Assembly (NCBI RefSeq): GCF_900129935.1
Contig: NZ_FQXJ01000003.1
Span: 248,001 to 312,000 of the forward strand
Length of the DNA: 64,000 bases
Source of the DNA: Desulfosporosinus lacus DSM 15449
Lineage (GTDB): Bacteria; Bacillota; Desulfitobacteriia; Desulfitobacteriales; Desulfitobacteriaceae
Direction: 5' to 3'
Shown: positions 34,911 to 43,705 of the stretch, piece by piece
Layout of the letters: each line of letters starts with the position of its first letter
Numbering within the stretch: the stretch's first letter is position 1
Program-made: the position numbers and the translations under genes
Notes under the pieces: model-generated
What the model was told of the DNA's origin: nothing
The model's database searches: none
Seen by the model: only the letters and a program-made list of their open reading frames with translations

Positions 34911-35354
34911 ATGGCAAAAATTAGAGGGAATAATCAAGTCAATGGCACCTGGGGGCAAGTGTGGTGGGACGGAGAACTGGTCTTTGAATTAGAATCCTTT
35001 GAGGCAAAGGTCACCGCCGAACGGGAAGATGTAACGATCGGCATGGATAAGGACTCAAAGCTCGTTGGCCTGAAGGGTGAAGGAACTCTCAAAGTTAAAA
35101 AGGTGTTTAGCCGGGGGAAAAAGAAAATTCTCGAAGCCTGGAAAAAGGGTGAGGACCCAAGAAGCACTCTCATCGGCAAACTCAAAGACCCTGACACTGT
35201 GGGAAAGCAGAGCGAACGGGTGTCGATCGGGAATGTATGGTTTGATGAACTAACACTGATTCAGTTTGAACAGTCCAAAAAGGGTGAGGATGAGTATAAA
35301 TTCGGATTCACCGCAAGTGATGCAGACTTTATCGACACAATTGACATTGTATAG
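34911..35354 (+). CDS. tail tube protein (XkdM-like)
   Basis: 147 residues matching PBSX-type tube subunits: RGNNQVNGTWGQVWWDGEL, EDVTIGMDKDSKLVGLKGEGTLK and the C-terminal YKFGFTASDADF. It polymerises inside the sheath. Start has GGAGGA upstream. Confidence 0.92.
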   Translation: MAKIRGNNQVNGTWGQVWWDGELVFELESFEAKVTAEREDVTIGMDKDSKLVGLKGEGTLKVKKVFSRGKKKILEAWKKGEDPRSTLIGKLKDPDTVGKQSERVSIGNVWFDELTLIQFEQSKKGEDEYKFGFTASDADFIDTIDIV

Positions 35355-35373
35355 GAAGGAAACTGATCGTAAT

Positions 35374-35751
35374 ATGGAAGCAAAGAAAAAACTAACCCTT
35401 AGTGAGCTGATCTCGAATGCTGACAAGATCAAAGCAAAAAAGACTGAAACAAGAGAGCTCTATGTGAAATCTTTAGGCGCTACTATTACCATCATGAAGC
35501 CAAGTCGCACCACCGTCTTGGACTCCTATGAGATCGGTGAGGGCGAGGGGAACTCCTTCTTGGTTTATGAATGCGTCACTGAGCCAAGTTTTAAGGACAC
35601 GGAGCTGCAAGCCGCTTTCGGAGTTACCGGGTATGACGTACTGGATCAAATTCTGGATTCTGGGGAGATTGATTCAATTGCGAAAGAGATCGTTGACTTT
35701 GCGGGGTATGGCAAAGACTCTGTCAGTGTCGTCGAAGCAGTAAAAAACTAA
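35374..35751 (+). CDS. tail assembly chaperone, short form (XkdN-like)
   Basis: 125 residues, equivalent to lambda gpG in position. Sequence MEAKKKLTLSELISNADKI then LYVKSLGATITIMKPSRTTVLD is typical of XkdN-type proteins. The ATG is preceded by AGGAAGGA; the longer frame from 35266 lies inside the tube gene. The last sense codons are AAA AAC and form part of a slippery heptamer; a -1 shift there adds the extension at 35748-35930. Confidence 0.88.
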   Translation: MEAKKKLTLSELISNADKIKAKKTETRELYVKSLGATITIMKPSRTTVLDSYEIGEGEGNSFLVYECVTEPSFKDTELQAAFGVTGYDVLDQILDSGEIDSIAKEIVDFAGYGKDSVSVVEAVKN

Positions 35752-35821
35752 TAAAAGGTAGTCCGGGACTGTACTTTCTGCACTATTACTTGCAGAAAGG
35801 CTTCACTCTGGACTACCTTTT
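35742..35821 (+). promoter_or_regulatory. programmed -1 ribosomal frameshift signal
   Basis: A-AAA-AAC (35742-35748) is a classical slippery heptamer in the right phase, directly before the stop TAA. Four bases later begins a 12-bp perfect stem, AAAAGGTAGTCC (35753-35764) with GGACTACCTTTT (35810-35821). Inside it sits an 8-bp perfect hairpin TTTCTGCA / TGCAGAAA (35775-35798). The -1 frame is open for 60 codons. This meets all criteria for programmed frameshifting in a tail chaperone gene. Confidence 0.85.
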
Positions 35822-35930
35822 GAAGTTATCGGGTCAAGAGAAGATATTTCTAGCAGCCAGCATGAACTTAGTGTTTGAAGAAAAAGCCCAAGAATGGAAG
35901 CAAGGTCACTTAGTCTATTTTGGTAAGTGA
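35748..35930 (+). CDS. tail assembly chaperone frameshift extension (GT-like)
   Basis: Read in the -1 frame after the slippery site, it adds 60 residues (LIKGSPGLYFLHYYLQKGFT and LDYLLKLSGQEKIFLAAS among them) to the 125-residue short form, giving a 185-residue fusion. Lambda gpGT and equivalents in many phages are made the same way and bring tape measure and tube protein together. No independent start with a ribosome-binding site is visible, and the tape measure gene follows at once, as expected. Confidence 0.8.
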   Translation, partial: LIKGSPGLYFLHYYLQKGFTLDYLLKLSGQEKIFLAASMNLVFEEKAQEWKQGHLVYFGK

Positions 35931-35940
35931 CCTTGCTTTT
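35898..35940 (+). terminator. strong hairpin overlapping chaperone stop
   Basis: A perfect 15-bp stem, AAGCAAGGTCACTTA (35898-35912) with TAAGTGACCTTGCTT (35924-35938), 11-base loop, followed by TT. It overlaps the end of the fusion frame and precedes the tape measure gene by 18 bases, so it may attenuate or stabilise tail mRNA. Confidence 0.65.
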
Positions 35941-35955
35941 TAGTGAGGTGAGAGC

Positions 35956-37872
35956 ATGGCGGGGCACGTTATCGGGGCCACACTGACACTTAGAGATAAT
36001 ATGAGTGCCACTTTGCGAGGCGTAAGGCGCGAACAGTCTGCCTTTAGACAAGACGTCGCCGCCACCCAGAGAACCCTACGACAACAGATGGAAGTTCGGT
36101 TAAATGCAACGGCTGCCACTCGGACGATTTCAAGGATTCGGACGGCCATTGAACCCTTAAGATCTAGAATCGTAACTCAAGTGGCAATACGGGACAATGC
36201 TGCGCGGGAAAGACAAAGGATTCGCAACGAGATAAACGCGCTGGGCAGACGAGCGATTGCTCCCTTGGTCAGCATCCGAGACACCGCGAGCCGGGCTATC
36301 AGCGGCATCAGCAGTAAACTCGCCGCCTTGAGGACTGCCGCAGCAGTACCCCTGGTTGTCGGGGCAGCCGCTGGGGCTGGAGCAGTTGTTGCACTAAAAA
36401 GCGGGGCAATGCTTGAACAGCAGGAAATCGCCATGAAACATTTCATCGGGGTGAACAATCAAGGCAAAAGCGACGCAGATATAACGGATATGCGCGACAG
36501 TTATATAAAGGACTTGAGAAAAAATGCGGATGCCACACCGTTTTCAACATCGGAGGTTATAGGAGCAGGTGCAAGGGCTGTCAATGTCATGGGCGGGGAC
36601 ACGTCAGGGGCCATGGATTTAGTGAAACTCGCTGGAGATATGGCGGCGCTTAACCCCGGTAAGACGATTAGCGACTCGATGGAGGCCCTAGCAGACGCCA
36701 AGAACGGCGAGTTTGAGAGAATGAAAGAATTCGGATTTAAGATCAGCGCAGAAGAATTCAAAGGGTTTGTAGGCAAAGGCAAAAACGACGACATGTCAAA
36801 TGCGGAAACCATGACAGCCTACCAGACGCTCGTTAGTAAAAAGTTAAACCCTTACTTTAAAGGCGGGTCGGAAAAACTATCTCAAAGCGGGTCGGGTTTG
36901 ATGAGCACGATCACCGGTAATCTAGGCTCTAAGGTTCAGGACACGGGAAGGGCCATGCTTGAAAGGCTCAAACCGACCTTAACGACCATCATAGATTTGA
37001 TTGATAAATACAGCCCACAAATGGACAAATTCGGGCTTAAGATCGCTGACGGGATCGGGTTTGCAGTAAGTAAACTCCCGACCCTGAAAAAGTATCTCGT
37101 AGATGCCTTTGAACTAGCCAAGCCGGTTATATCATGGATGACCGACATCGGCCTCCCCATGGTTAGAGATATCTTAGGTGGGGTATTGGAGAAGGCCACA
37201 AGTGTCTATGACTTCTTTAAAACAAACTGGTCCACCCTTGGTCCCTTTATTACAGGCATTGCCATTGCTTTTGGAGCCTATAAAGCAGTGATGATTGCGA
37301 CGGAACTGGTAACCATCGCGGTCACTGCCGCCCAATTAGCCTTGAACTTCGCCATGAATTTAAATCCGATGGGGCTTGTGATTGTGGGCATCGGCTTACT
37401 AATTGGCGCTGGAATAGCCTTGTACCAAAACTGGGACATCGTTAAATCGAAAGCGTCGGAAGTATGGGTAACGATCGAGAACGCTTTCAAGACAGGTGTA
37501 AACGGGGCCATCGGTCTAATCAACGACCTCATCGACACGATCAATAAAATACCAGGCGTAAATATGCCCCTTGTCGCGCGGGTTAGCCTTAACACCTCGG
37601 AGAACAGCAGCGCGGAGGGTATGCGCTCCGCACGGGGTGTGGATGGGAGTCACGCTAGTGGCCTGAATTATGTTCCTTTCGATGGTTACATCGCCAAACT
37701 CCATAAGGGCGAGAGAATAGAAACAGCAAGCCAAAACCCATACAACGGTGGGGGCTCCAGCAAGAACGTCGTGGTCAACCTGAACGGAACAGTCATAAGA
37801 GAAGAGGCAGACGTTCATAAAATTGCAAATGCGATCATGCTAAAACTTGACGCGGCTGCCGCGAATATGTAA
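35956..37872 (+). CDS. tail tape measure protein
   Basis: 638 residues. Long amphipathic helical N-terminal region (SRIRTAIEPLRSRIV and similar), a glycine-alanine hydrophobic stretch near residues 125-155 and further hydrophobic segments around 430-490. TPFSTSEVIGAGARAVNVMGGD belongs to the tape-measure core domain. It sets tail length; with the usual 0.15 nm per residue the tail would be about 95 nm. GTGAGGTGAG precedes the ATG. Confidence 0.9.
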   Translation: MAGHVIGATLTLRDNMSATLRGVRREQSAFRQDVAATQRTLRQQMEVRLNATAATRTISRIRTAIEPLRSRIVTQVAIRDNAARERQRIRNEINALGRRAIAPLVSIRDTASRAISGISSKLAALRTAAAVPLVVGAAAGAGAVVALKSGAMLEQQEIAMKHFIGVNNQGKSDADITDMRDSYIKDLRKNADATPFSTSEVIGAGARAVNVMGGDTSGAMDLVKLAGDMAALNPGKTISDSMEALADAKNGEFERMKEFGFKISAEEFKGFVGKGKNDDMSNAETMTAYQTLVSKKLNPYFKGGSEKLSQSGSGLMSTITGNLGSKVQDTGRAMLERLKPTLTTIIDLIDKYSPQMDKFGLKIADGIGFAVSKLPTLKKYLVDAFELAKPVISWMTDIGLPMVRDILGGVLEKATSVYDFFKTNWSTLGPFITGIAIAFGAYKAVMIATELVTIAVTAAQLALNFAMNLNPMGLVIVGIGLLIGAGIALYQNWDIVKSKASEVWVTIENAFKTGVNGAIGLINDLIDTINKIPGVNMPLVARVSLNTSENSSAEGMRSARGVDGSHASGLNYVPFDGYIAKLHKGERIETASQNPYNGGGSSKNVVVNLNGTVIREEADVHKIANAIMLKLDAAAANM

Positions 37873-37884
37873 AGGAGGGACGGC

Positions 37885-38286
37885 ATGGAATTTTGGCTAA
37901 TACAAGGATCAGAAACACTACGCCTTCCGGTCCCTCCACCGAACTATTCAATTAAGAAATCGTTAAATAACAGCACGGTTACGGTTGAAGGTTTAGGCGA
38001 GATTGGTTTTATTGGCAAGCCAAAGCTGGCAGAGATACCTTCTCTAGAATCCTTTTTCCCTAAACGTAGTTATAGCTTTTGCCAGTACAAAACCTTTCCT
38101 GAGCCGAACGTTTGCACCGCCTTAATCGAAAAGTGGATGGCCAGCGGTAAGCCCATCCGGTATATAGTACCGGGAGCAATCAACACTGAATGTACAATTG
38201 AATCCTTTGAGTACGGGGTGCGGGACGGCACAGGCGACGTCTATTTCAGTTTGGCACTTAAAGAGTACAGGACGATAGTACTATGA
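37885..38286 (+). CDS. baseplate hub-associated protein (XkdP N-terminal type)
   Basis: 133 residues matching the first domain of XkdP (LRLPVPPPNYSIKKSLNN, PKLAEIPSLESFFP, RYIVPGAINTECTIESFEYG). The LysM domain usually found at the C-terminus of XkdP is absent. AAAGGAGGG lies before the ATG. Overlaps the next gene by four bases. Confidence 0.82.
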   Translation: MEFWLIQGSETLRLPVPPPNYSIKKSLNNSTVTVEGLGEIGFIGKPKLAEIPSLESFFPKRSYSFCQYKTFPEPNVCTALIEKWMASGKPIRYIVPGAINTECTIESFEYGVRDGTGDVYFSLALKEYRTIVL

Positions 38287-39254
38287 TTACACTTTACAGT
38301 TTGTACAACGGGGTCGTGAGGGATATAACCAAGGTTGTTAAGAGCATAAGCTGCTCAGGGGACAAAGCCCAAGCCGCGAGGAAATTAGACATCACACTCG
38401 CCTACCCGATTTGGGACAGGAACCAACCCCGGACACAAATCGGGCCGGGAACTAAGGTCTGGCTCCTGTTGGACGGAAAAGAGATATTTAGAGGCGTAGC
38501 TTGGGACCGGGAGATTAATTCAGCCTCCGAAGAACTGCCCTTTGTCGCGTACGATTATCTTATATATCTTACGAAATCCAAGGTGACATACAACTTTGTG
38601 AACATTACCCCGGAAGATGCCACAAAGAAAATATGTTCTGAACTAGGGGTGGAGGTAGGAACCATTGCGAGTACTGGGCTTAAGGTGAATAGGCTCATAG
38701 CACAAAAGACAGGCTATGAAGCCATTATGGAATTGTACACTCAAGCGTCGAAAACAAACGGAAAACGATACTTTCCGGTGATGGATGGTACAAAGCTGTG
38801 CGTGATCGAAAAGGGGCAGATCGTTGTGGATTATACGTTGCGATCTAGGCTTGACGGCGCGGGTAATAACCTCCTTAGCACCAGCTACCGAGATTCCCTT
38901 GAAGGAATGGTCAACAAAGTGAAAATCTATGACAATAAAAACAATTACGCCGGGGAAGTAAGTAACGCCAGTTGGATGGACGAGTATGGCCTATTGCAAG
39001 ACAACTACACCCAAGAAGTCGACAAGGATAGTAGCGCAGTTGCCAAAGGAATGCTTACTGGCGTAAAGCGATCCGTGACCATTCCGGCTTTAGGGAATTG
39101 GAACTGCCGTACAGGGTATGCAGTCAACACCGAAATCGTTTATGTTGATATTCTTCAAAATGCGCTGATGTCCATTGATGGGGATACCCACACATGGGAA
39201 CCCGGCACTGGCAGATATACAATGTCCTTAAGTCTCAGTTTTGGAAACGAATGA
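38283..39254 (+). CDS. baseplate hub protein (XkdQ/YqbQ-like)
   Basis: 323 residues, equivalent to phage Mu gpD / T4 gp27-type hub proteins. Conserved stretches: RDITKVVKSISCSGDKAQAARKLDITL, PGTKVWLLLDGKEIFRGVAWD, and the C-terminal AVNTEIVYVDILQNAL and GDTHTWEPGTGRYTMSLSL. The ATG overlaps the preceding stop. Confidence 0.88.
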   Translation: MITLYSLYNGVVRDITKVVKSISCSGDKAQAARKLDITLAYPIWDRNQPRTQIGPGTKVWLLLDGKEIFRGVAWDREINSASEELPFVAYDYLIYLTKSKVTYNFVNITPEDATKKICSELGVEVGTIASTGLKVNRLIAQKTGYEAIMELYTQASKTNGKRYFPVMDGTKLCVIEKGQIVVDYTLRSRLDGAGNNLLSTSYRDSLEGMVNKVKIYDNKNNYAGEVSNASWMDEYGLLQDNYTQEVDKDSSAVAKGMLTGVKRSVTIPALGNWNCRTGYAVNTEIVYVDILQNALMSIDGDTHTWEPGTGRYTMSLSLSFGNE

Positions 39255-39263
39255 GGTGATGCC

Positions 39264-39530
39264 ATGAAGAACCCATATAGCGCGATCATCAACCATATGA
39301 GAACGCAAGGGGCGAAGTTCAATACCCCTTACGTTCAGGTAGGAGTGGTTGTTTCGCCGGATCCTTTAACCATTAAGCTCAGAGACCTGCAAATCGGTAA
39401 AGATAACCTATTGGTCGCGGATCATCTACTGCAAGGTACAGATTGGCTTATGGCAGATAATTTGGTCGCCTTGATCCCGACGCTCGATGAACAGACCTAT
39501 ATCGTACTGGCAAGGGTCGTGAGCGTATGA
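39264..39530 (+). CDS. DUF2577 baseplate protein (XkdR-like)
   Basis: 88 residues: KNPYSAIINHMRTQGAKFNTP, then VGVVVSPDPLTIKLRDLQI, and ALIPTLDEQTYIVLARV. Typical small OB-like protein between XkdQ and XkdS in PBSX-type phages. GAGGTGATG precedes the start. Confidence 0.88.
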   Translation: MKNPYSAIINHMRTQGAKFNTPYVQVGVVVSPDPLTIKLRDLQIGKDNLLVADHLLQGTDWLMADNLVALIPTLDEQTYIVLARVVSV

Positions 39531-39964
39531 GTATCTTTCCGTCAGAGGTCATCAACGTTACTAACCTTATTGACTCTACAGTAATAACCCCCAGTGAATT
39601 ACCACTCGTTAAAGAGTATGCGTGGGATTTTGAAAACAATGACTTCCTGCTCGTGGATGGGAAAAACGCCATCGTAACAGGTAAGGAAGCAATCAAGGTG
39701 TGGGTGTGGAAGGCCCTACAGACTAAGAAATACAGGTATCGGGCCTACACCTCAAAGTATGGTCATGAGCTTGATTCGTTAATTAACCAAGGATTCTCAA
39801 CCGGGGCTTTGAAAGCCGAGCTTGAACGTTATCTGAAAGAGTCGTTGCTGGTTAATGTTTATATAACGGGCGTTAAAACTATCGATATAACGATCGACGG
39901 AAGCAAGACTGATGTTAGCTTTACAGTAACAACCGTCTATGGTGAGGTGAGTGTCAGTGTATAG
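39527..39964 (+). CDS. DUF2634 baseplate wedge protein (XkdS-like)
   Basis: 145 residues, the gp25/lysozyme-like wedge component. KNAIVTGKEAIKVWVWKALQT, YRYRAYTSKYGHELDSLI and the C-terminal ITIDGSKTDVSFTVTTVYGE are characteristic. Its start overlaps the DUF2577 gene by four bases. Confidence 0.9.
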   Translation: MSIFPSEVINVTNLIDSTVITPSELPLVKEYAWDFENNDFLLVDGKNAIVTGKEAIKVWVWKALQTKKYRYRAYTSKYGHELDSLINQGFSTGALKAELERYLKESLLVNVYITGVKTIDITIDGSKTDVSFTVTTVYGEVSVSV

Positions 39965-41030
39965 AGAGACAAGTACAGTTATCTTAAACAGGATGCTCGG
40001 AACTGTTTCCTCTGAACTAGATAAGTCAGAGGGTTCTTTAATTTATGACGCACTTTCTCCTATAAGTCATGAAATAGCCCAGCAAGAAGCAAACCTTGAC
40101 GAAGTGGCAAGCAAGATTGAAATATCTAACCTGAGTGGCGATGAACTCGCTACTAGAATCCAGCAACGAACTGGATTAACAAGAAAGGCTGCAACTTACG
40201 CAAAGACTACCGTCACCATCACTGGAAATGGAACCATTAGTGTCGGTGATTTAGTCCAAACGTCGGGTGGGATTCGGTTTAAGTCGTTAGTGCAGCAAAC
40301 CGTAGATGTTACAGAAACTATTGACGTACAGGCAGTTGTTGCCGGGGCTAGTGGCATGGTCCCGGCTAACCAACTAACTCAATTTCCTGTCGCGTTACAG
40401 GGCTTGGTGAGTGTAACAAATTCCGAACCGACACAGGATGGCTTCGACGCCGAAAGCGATGCGTCCCTCTTGCAGAGATATTATGATTACATTCAAAAAC
40501 CAGCGACCGGAGGAAATATTGCTCAGTTTACAGCCCTCATCAAGAATTATGAGGGTGTCGGCGATGTTAGAGTCTACCCCACTTGGGCTGGTAACAACAC
40601 TGTAAAACTTGTCATCATCGACGCTAACAAGCAGACGCCGAGTGCTGACTTCCTAGCTGGGGCGCAGAACTATATGGACCCCGGCGTAACGGGCCTTGGG
40701 CTTGGCGTGGCTCCTTTTGGGGCTTTCACGACTGTAGAAGGTGCCTCTGAAAAGATCATTAACGTTGGTTTTATTGCGGTGAAGGATGCTAACTATACGG
40801 AAAATCAAAGGATAACTAATGTGCGAACGAACCTAGTCACTCACTTTAAATCGATCACCTATAAGGAAGGCACAGTCAGCTACGCTAAACTAGGGGCCAC
40901 TATCTTGGACAGTGCTGGCATACTCGATTATTCGGACTTGACCATTAATGCTGGTACTTCAAATATCCCGTTAAGTTATACAGCGGAACTAACGGAGGCC
41001 CCGGTTTTGGGGGTGGTTAACATTGAGTAA
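39957..41030 (+). CDS. baseplate J-like protein (XkdT)
   Basis: About 357 residues forming the baseplate wedge. Conserved: SEGSLIYDALSPISHEIAQQE, LTRKAATYAKTTVTITGNG, and SDASLLQRYYDYIQKPATGGN near the centre. The start is GTG 39957 or 39951; GAGGTGA spacing favours 39957. Overlaps the end of the XkdS-like gene and the start of the next. Confidence 0.92.
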   Translation: MYRETSTVILNRMLGTVSSELDKSEGSLIYDALSPISHEIAQQEANLDEVASKIEISNLSGDELATRIQQRTGLTRKAATYAKTTVTITGNGTISVGDLVQTSGGIRFKSLVQQTVDVTETIDVQAVVAGASGMVPANQLTQFPVALQGLVSVTNSEPTQDGFDAESDASLLQRYYDYIQKPATGGNIAQFTALIKNYEGVGDVRVYPTWAGNNTVKLVIIDANKQTPSADFLAGAQNYMDPGVTGLGLGVAPFGAFTTVEGASEKIINVGFIAVKDANYTENQRITNVRTNLVTHFKSITYKEGTVSYAKLGATILDSAGILDYSDLTINAGTSNIPLSYTAELTEAPVLGVVNIE

Positions 41031-41550
41031 TCTAAAGAGTTATTTACCACCGTTTCTGAGCAATACCCAACTGTTTTCAGACCTGTTAAATGCCCAAGGC
41101 CAAGAATTAGAGAGCCTAGATGTCAAACTTGCCGACATCTTAGCTCAATTTGATGTGGACACCGCAACTTGGGCTTTAGACATTTATGAGTTGGAGCTAG
41201 GGATTGCAACGGATTATACCAAGCTTCTGAGTTACCGGAGGAGCGTCATAAAATCTAAGTGGCGCGGGAGTGGTAAGTTAGATGCGGCTCTAATAAAGAC
41301 CGTCTGTGATGCCTTCACGAATGGGGATGTTCAGGTAACCTTTGACGGAACCATTCATGTAAAATTCAACAGTGTCTTAGGTATTCCCCCTAATCTTATG
41401 GACTTGAGAATAGCAGTAGAGCAAATCAAACCAGCTTATTTATGGTTGGATTATTTGTTTTCATTTCATCTCATACGTGACATTGACCAAGTAATGACGA
41501 TCGATGAGCTACAGTTGACAACGCTTAATAAATTCGCGGGAGGTGTGTAA
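41023..41550 (+). CDS. DUF2313 tail protein (YmfQ/XkdU-like)
   Basis: 175 residues: LKSYLPPFLSNTQLFSDLLNAQ at the start, WALDIYELELGI and YRRSVIKSKWRGSGK in the middle, typical of the protein following baseplate J in Mu- and PBSX-like phages (Mu gp48 type). The start overlaps the preceding gene; the stop overlaps the tail fibre ATG. Confidence 0.88.
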   Translation: MSNLKSYLPPFLSNTQLFSDLLNAQGQELESLDVKLADILAQFDVDTATWALDIYELELGIATDYTKLLSYRRSVIKSKWRGSGKLDAALIKTVCDAFTNGDVQVTFDGTIHVKFNSVLGIPPNLMDLRIAVEQIKPAYLWLDYLFSFHLIRDIDQVMTIDELQLTTLNKFAGGV

Positions 41551-43247
41551 TGGCGACGAATACTCCGAATCTTGGACTCTTGAAAAAAGACCCCGCGACT
41601 GATGGGCTTGATACCTTTAACATCCAAACCATGCTTAACGATAACTGGGATAAAATTGATGCCACTACTGGGCCGGCCAGCGCAGCAACCAAAGGGGTCG
41701 TTAAGATCGGTTCAGGTATTAATGTGGATGGTGTAGGAGTTATAAGTGTACCGACTTTCACTGCTCCAGTCTCCAGCGTTAATAGTAAAACAGGGGTCGT
41801 TGTCTTGGACCCAAGTGACATCGGCGCAGCAACATCGGCACAAGGCACAAAGGCTGACTCAGCACTACAAACTTCGCAGCTTGGGACTGTTGGCGGGGTA
41901 GCAAAGCAGGACGATCTATCGACACACCTAGCGACAAATGCTTCAGAAACAGTCAAGGGCCACGTCGAACTGGCGACTGCAGCGGAGACAACGACGGGAA
42001 CGGATAACACAAGGGCGGTGCACACTGCCGGGTTAAAAGTAGAACTCGACAAAAGAATATCCCACTCTCTCGCTACGGCTGTCAGTGACTTTATAATTTC
42101 TTCGGGAGCTGGAGTGTTCGTTAAGAAAACGCTGGCAGAGGTTAAAACAATCCTTGGACTCGGTACAGCGGCCTACACAGCGTCCACCGCATATGCCACT
42201 GCAGCGCAAGGAACACTGGCAACGAATGCGATACCTTCATCTCAAAAAGGGGCTGTGGGCGGCGTAGCCTTATATGACGATGCCGCTGCGCATTTCATGG
42301 ATTACACGCTACAAGTTCCATACGCCGGGACAGCAACAGGAGCAGCGAACACGTATGCAATAGCAGCTCCGTCGATAACCACACTCACGGCAGGCATGGC
42401 GGTATGCGTAAAATTCAATGTCGATAGTACAGGAGCCTCAACGCTTAACTGGAATGGAAAAGGTGCTAAGGGACTTAAAAAACCCAATGGAAGCGATGTC
42501 ACCAATCTAAAAGCAACAGGAATTTACACGCTGAGGTATGATGGCACAAATTTTATACTACAGGGTGAAGGTGGTTCTGGTAATGCAACTGCGCCGGACC
42601 TTCTCTCTGGGAAAACAGCAAGCACGGACGCAGGAGATATTGTAGGAACGATGCCTACGAAAGTAGGTAGTGCAACCGTAATCACCCCAAGCACAGTAGT
42701 TCAAGCAATTCCGCAGGGTTATTACGATGGAGCGCTTACAAGTGGAAAAGTGGACGTGCTTCCGAGCAATGTTAAGAGTATCCAAAGGGGTTCAACCACC
42801 GTCAATGCAACCACCGTCAATGTGGGTATATCAGCGATTGACTTAACAAAATCAGTGTTAATGTTATCGATTCACGGGCGGAATAATCAATACGCTAACG
42901 TTATTGTCGTGGCAGGAGCATTAACCACAGCTACAAATGTAGCGTTTTATGTTAATACCGCAGCACTCAATTATTCCATCGTTGCGTGGACAGTCATCGA
43001 GTTCAACAATGTTAAAAGTGTTCAAAGGGGGTCTAATACCACTAATTTAACAGCCGCCACCATCGGCATTAGTAGTGTGGACCCCTTAAAATCGGTCGTG
43101 TTTGCCAGTTTTACAACGACAGATACTGGCACATATGTGGCAGGGGCATTTCCAAGTTTTGCTTTGAGTAATGCGACGACGATATCTGTAGCCCAAAATA
43201 ACTCAAATAACCTAACTATAAGATGGCAGGTCATTGAATTTAATTAA
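41550..43247 (+). CDS. tail fibre protein with duplicated C-terminal domain
   Basis: 565 residues. The N-terminus (MATNTPNLGLLKKDPATDGL and DNWDKIDA) is a standard baseplate-attachment domain. It is followed by Ala/Thr/Gly-rich fibre repeats (GHVELATAAETTTGTDNTRAV), and two tandem copies of an about 78-residue beta domain at the end, each beginning VKS(I/V)QRGS and ending VIEFN. The duplicated domain is probably the receptor-binding tip. No DNA-invertase switch is visible nearby. Confidence 0.88.
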   Translation: MATNTPNLGLLKKDPATDGLDTFNIQTMLNDNWDKIDATTGPASAATKGVVKIGSGINVDGVGVISVPTFTAPVSSVNSKTGVVVLDPSDIGAATSAQGTKADSALQTSQLGTVGGVAKQDDLSTHLATNASETVKGHVELATAAETTTGTDNTRAVHTAGLKVELDKRISHSLATAVSDFIISSGAGVFVKKTLAEVKTILGLGTAAYTASTAYATAAQGTLATNAIPSSQKGAVGGVALYDDAAAHFMDYTLQVPYAGTATGAANTYAIAAPSITTLTAGMAVCVKFNVDSTGASTLNWNGKGAKGLKKPNGSDVTNLKATGIYTLRYDGTNFILQGEGGSGNATAPDLLSGKTASTDAGDIVGTMPTKVGSATVITPSTVVQAIPQGYYDGALTSGKVDVLPSNVKSIQRGSTTVNATTVNVGISAIDLTKSVLMLSIHGRNNQYANVIVVAGALTTATNVAFYVNTAALNYSIVAWTVIEFNNVKSVQRGSNTTNLTAATIGISSVDPLKSVVFASFTTTDTGTYVAGAFPSFALSNATTISVAQNNSNNLTIRWQVIEFN

Positions 43248-43261
43248 GGAGGCAGCTAACT

Positions 43262-43531
43262 ATGAGGGTCATTACATTAGATTCGGCAAATATTGTGGTC
43301 GGAGCCAAAAACGTAGGCTCGAAATACATCTTGCAACCGAATGACATTATTACAGATTTAGGGGAAGTTGGACAAATTAAGCAAGGCAATGGACATTTTA
43401 TGGATGATCCAACCCCTATAAGTCCACCTCGCAGTCAGCCAACGATCCAAGACATAAGCGATAATCAATTAATCCTCATGGAGGTATTAGCGACGATGTA
43501 TGAAGATATGTTGGCGAAAGGGACGGTGTAG
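43262..43531 (+). CDS. small tail fibre-associated protein (89 aa)
   Basis: Acidic protein beginning MRVITLDSANIVVGAKNVGS and ending with a helical segment LILMEVLATMYEDMLAKG. AAGGAGGCAG stands before the start. Proteins of this type follow tail fibre genes in clostridial prophages and may help fibre assembly. No function shown. Confidence 0.65.
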   Translation: MRVITLDSANIVVGAKNVGSKYILQPNDIITDLGEVGQIKQGNGHFMDDPTPISPPRSQPTIQDISDNQLILMEVLATMYEDMLAKGTV

Positions 43532-43533
43532 TT

Positions 43534-43641
43534 ATGGCAGAAATGTATTGCAAATTGATTAAAGATGGCAGACGAACCCTCGAGCAAGTCCCAGCTAAAT
43601 ACAGGGCAGAAGTTCAAGCGCTTATCGAGCAGACGCCGTAA
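43534..43641 (+). CDS. CD1375-like short tail protein (35 aa)
   Basis: Encodes MAEMYCKLIKDGRRTLEQVP and 15 more residues (AKYRAEVQALIEQTP). This is the pattern of the CD1375/XkdX-like small proteins found after tail fibre genes in Clostridium phages. Starts two bases after the preceding stop; a terminator follows its stop. Confidence 0.75.
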   Translation: MAEMYCKLIKDGRRTLEQVPAKYRAEVQALIEQTP

Positions 43642-43669
43642 AGGGTGTTATTTTTATGCCACCCTTTTT
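43641..43669 (+). terminator. terminator at end of tail operon
   Basis: AAGGGTG / CACCCTT stem with a 12-base T-rich loop, followed by TTTT. It begins at the stop codon of the CD1375-like gene and closes the tail gene series. Confidence 0.7.
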
Positions 43670-43705
43670 AGATATACATGGGTAGCAGCGGAAGGGGTTT
43701 TGACC

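Noticed and set aside
41525-42052. 175-codon minus-strand frame under the tail fibre
   Set aside because: Antisense of a repetitive Ala/Thr-rich fibre gene; no start signal.
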